Assembly (NCBI GenBank): GCA_035048485.1
Contig: CM068581.1
Location: forward strand, 3,010,430-3,074,429
Length of the DNA: 64,000 bases
Direction: 5' to 3'
Source: Pteria penguin
Taxonomy: Eukaryota; Mollusca; Bivalvia; Pterioida; Pteriidae
Shown here one piece after another: positions 62,560 through 64,000 of this stretch; the stretch's first letter is position 1; each line of letters starts with the position of its first letter. A program made the translations under genes and the position numbers. The notes beneath the pieces are model-generated. The model was not told the origin of the DNA and did no database searches. It saw only the letters and a program-made list of their open reading frames with translations.

Positions 62560-64000
62560 CACCTTCAGTCTCTACCGTATATACCCTCAGTCTACATCGT
62601 ATATACCCAGACCCTATACCGTAATTACGCCCAGTTTATACTATTTGTACTCTCGGATTGTACAATATATACGCTCTCATCGTACCTTACGTACGCCCGG
62701 TTCATTCCCTTATTACGCTCAGTCTGTATTTCACATACGCCCAGTTTGTACCTTGCACACGCTTAGTCTGTACCATAAATACGTTCAGTATGTTACCTTT
62801 TATACGCTGTCCGCACTACATATATATCTGTACTTTACATACCCTAAGTCTATACTTTACATACACTCAGTATGTACCTTACATACGTTCAGGCTGTACC
62901 TTACATACCCTCAGTCTGTACTTTACATACCCTCAGTCTATACTTTACATTACTGTCTGTACCTTACATACCCTCAGTGTGTACTTTATATACACTCAGT
63001 CTGTGCCTGACATACACTCAGCCTGTACCTTACACACCCTCAGTCTGTACCTTACATACCCTCAGTCTGTACCTTACATACCCTCAGTCTGTACCTTACA
63101 TACCCTCAGTCTGTACCTTACATACCCTCAGTGTGTATTTTTTATACTCAGTCTGTGCCTGACATACCCTCAGTCTGTATCTTATATACCCTCAGTCTGT
63201 ATCTTACATACCTTCAATCTGTACCTTACATACCCTCAGCGTGTACTTTATATACACTCAATCTGTATCTTACATACCCTCAATCTGTACCTTACATACC
63301 CTGAGTCTGTACCTTACATACCCTCAGTCTGTACCTTACATACCCTGAGTCTGTGCCTTACATATCCATAGTCTGTACCTGACATACACTTAGTCTGTAC
63401 CTTACACACTCTCAGTCTGTACCTTACATACCTTTAGTCTGTACCTTACACACCCTCAGTCTGTACCTTACACACCCTCAGTCTGTACCTTACATTCGCT
63501 TAATCTGCACCTTACATCCGCTCAATGTGTACCTTACATACCCTGAGTCTGTGCCTTACATCCGCTCAGTCTTACTTTACATACCCTCAGTCTGTACCTT
63601 ATATAACCCCAGTCTGTACCTTACGTCCGCTCAATCTGTACCTTACATACCCTCAGTCTCTATCTTACATCCGCTCAGTCTGTACTTTACATACCCTCAG
63701 TCTGCACCTTATATACCCTCAGTGTGTACTTTATATACACTCAGTCTGTGCCTGACATACACTCAGTCTGTACCTTACACACTCTCAGTCTGTACCTTAC
63801 ATACCCTCAATCTGTACCCTTACATACCCTCAGTCTGTTCTTTGCATACGTTCAGTCTGTATCTTACATATCCTCAGTCTGTACCTTACATACACTCAGT
63901 CTGTACCTTACATCCGCTCAGTCTGTACCTTACATACCCTCAGTCTGTACCCGTACATACCCTCAGTCTGTTCTTTGCATACGTTCAGTCTGTACCTTAC
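62560..64000. repeat. 22-bp tandem array, running off the right edge
   Basis: The unit is about ctcagtctgtaccttacatac plus one base, with the left 200 bp diverged and the rest rather uniform, about 60 units in the window. The array continues beyond 64000. The frames LYLTYPQSVPYIPSVCTLHT are by-products. Confidence 0.96.

Noticed and set aside
18640..64000. CRISPR-like arrays
   Set aside because: Repeats are directly adjacent with no unique spacers of constant length, and the window is eukaryotic.

Overview
This is metazoan nuclear DNA, AT-rich and intron-containing. It is most likely from a mollusc, perhaps a bivalve. That guess rests on cysteine-rich Kazal modules of the CPC...CxCPxxxxPVCG type, an insulin-like B-chain exon, tRNA-derived SINEs, and a repeat head followed by a CGTCCGTCTGTC stretch that I associate with bivalve genomes. 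The taxon is inference; no searches were run. There is no bacterial gene, operon or CRISPR array here.

Genes. (1) Plus strand, 210-16589: the 3' part of a multi-Kazal serine-protease-inhibitor gene. Seven symmetrical internal exons (126-135 bp, every intron in phase 2) each carry one Kazal core. An eighth exon of 40 bp supplies the final half-module and a stop, with AATAAA about 127 bp further on. The 5' exons lie left of the window. The reconstructed part codes for about 317 residues. (2) Minus strand, 39806-39980: one coding exon with a signal peptide and an insulin-type B chain (Cys-x11-Cys with Leu/Val/Leu/Leu at the insulin positions). It ends in a phase-1 GTAAGT donor, as expected for the insulin-family C-peptide intron. 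The C-peptide and A-chain exons were not found. I see no other convincing host gene.

Layout. 1-16.7 kb: the Kazal gene, with introns full of microsatellites, a 36-bp array (3.68-6.51 kb), a nested AT-rich array (7.1-9.4 kb), SINEs, foldback elements and retroelement scraps. 16.75-17.2 kb: 37-bp array. 18.6-28.5 kb: a 48-bp array of about 200 units with higher-order duplication, then a 30-bp array. 29.9-32.1 kb: 39-bp array. 33.6-34.6 kb: 50-bp array. 36.0-37.7 kb: 42-bp array. 38.6-39.1 kb: 46-bp array of 11 units. 39.5-42 kb: insulin-like exon, SINE and foldback. 41.9-43.7 kb: 44-bp and 27-bp arrays. 45.2-49.4 kb: four related subfamilies in a row. 51.3-59.9 kb: a 45/46-bp superfamily containing one clean SINE insertion. 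60.3-64 kb: 27-bp, 70-bp and 22-bp arrays, the last running off the right edge.

By my estimate about 60% of the window is minisatellite or satellite DNA. Most long open frames are by-products of these arrays. The two genes are independent, on opposite strands, and share no visible regulation.
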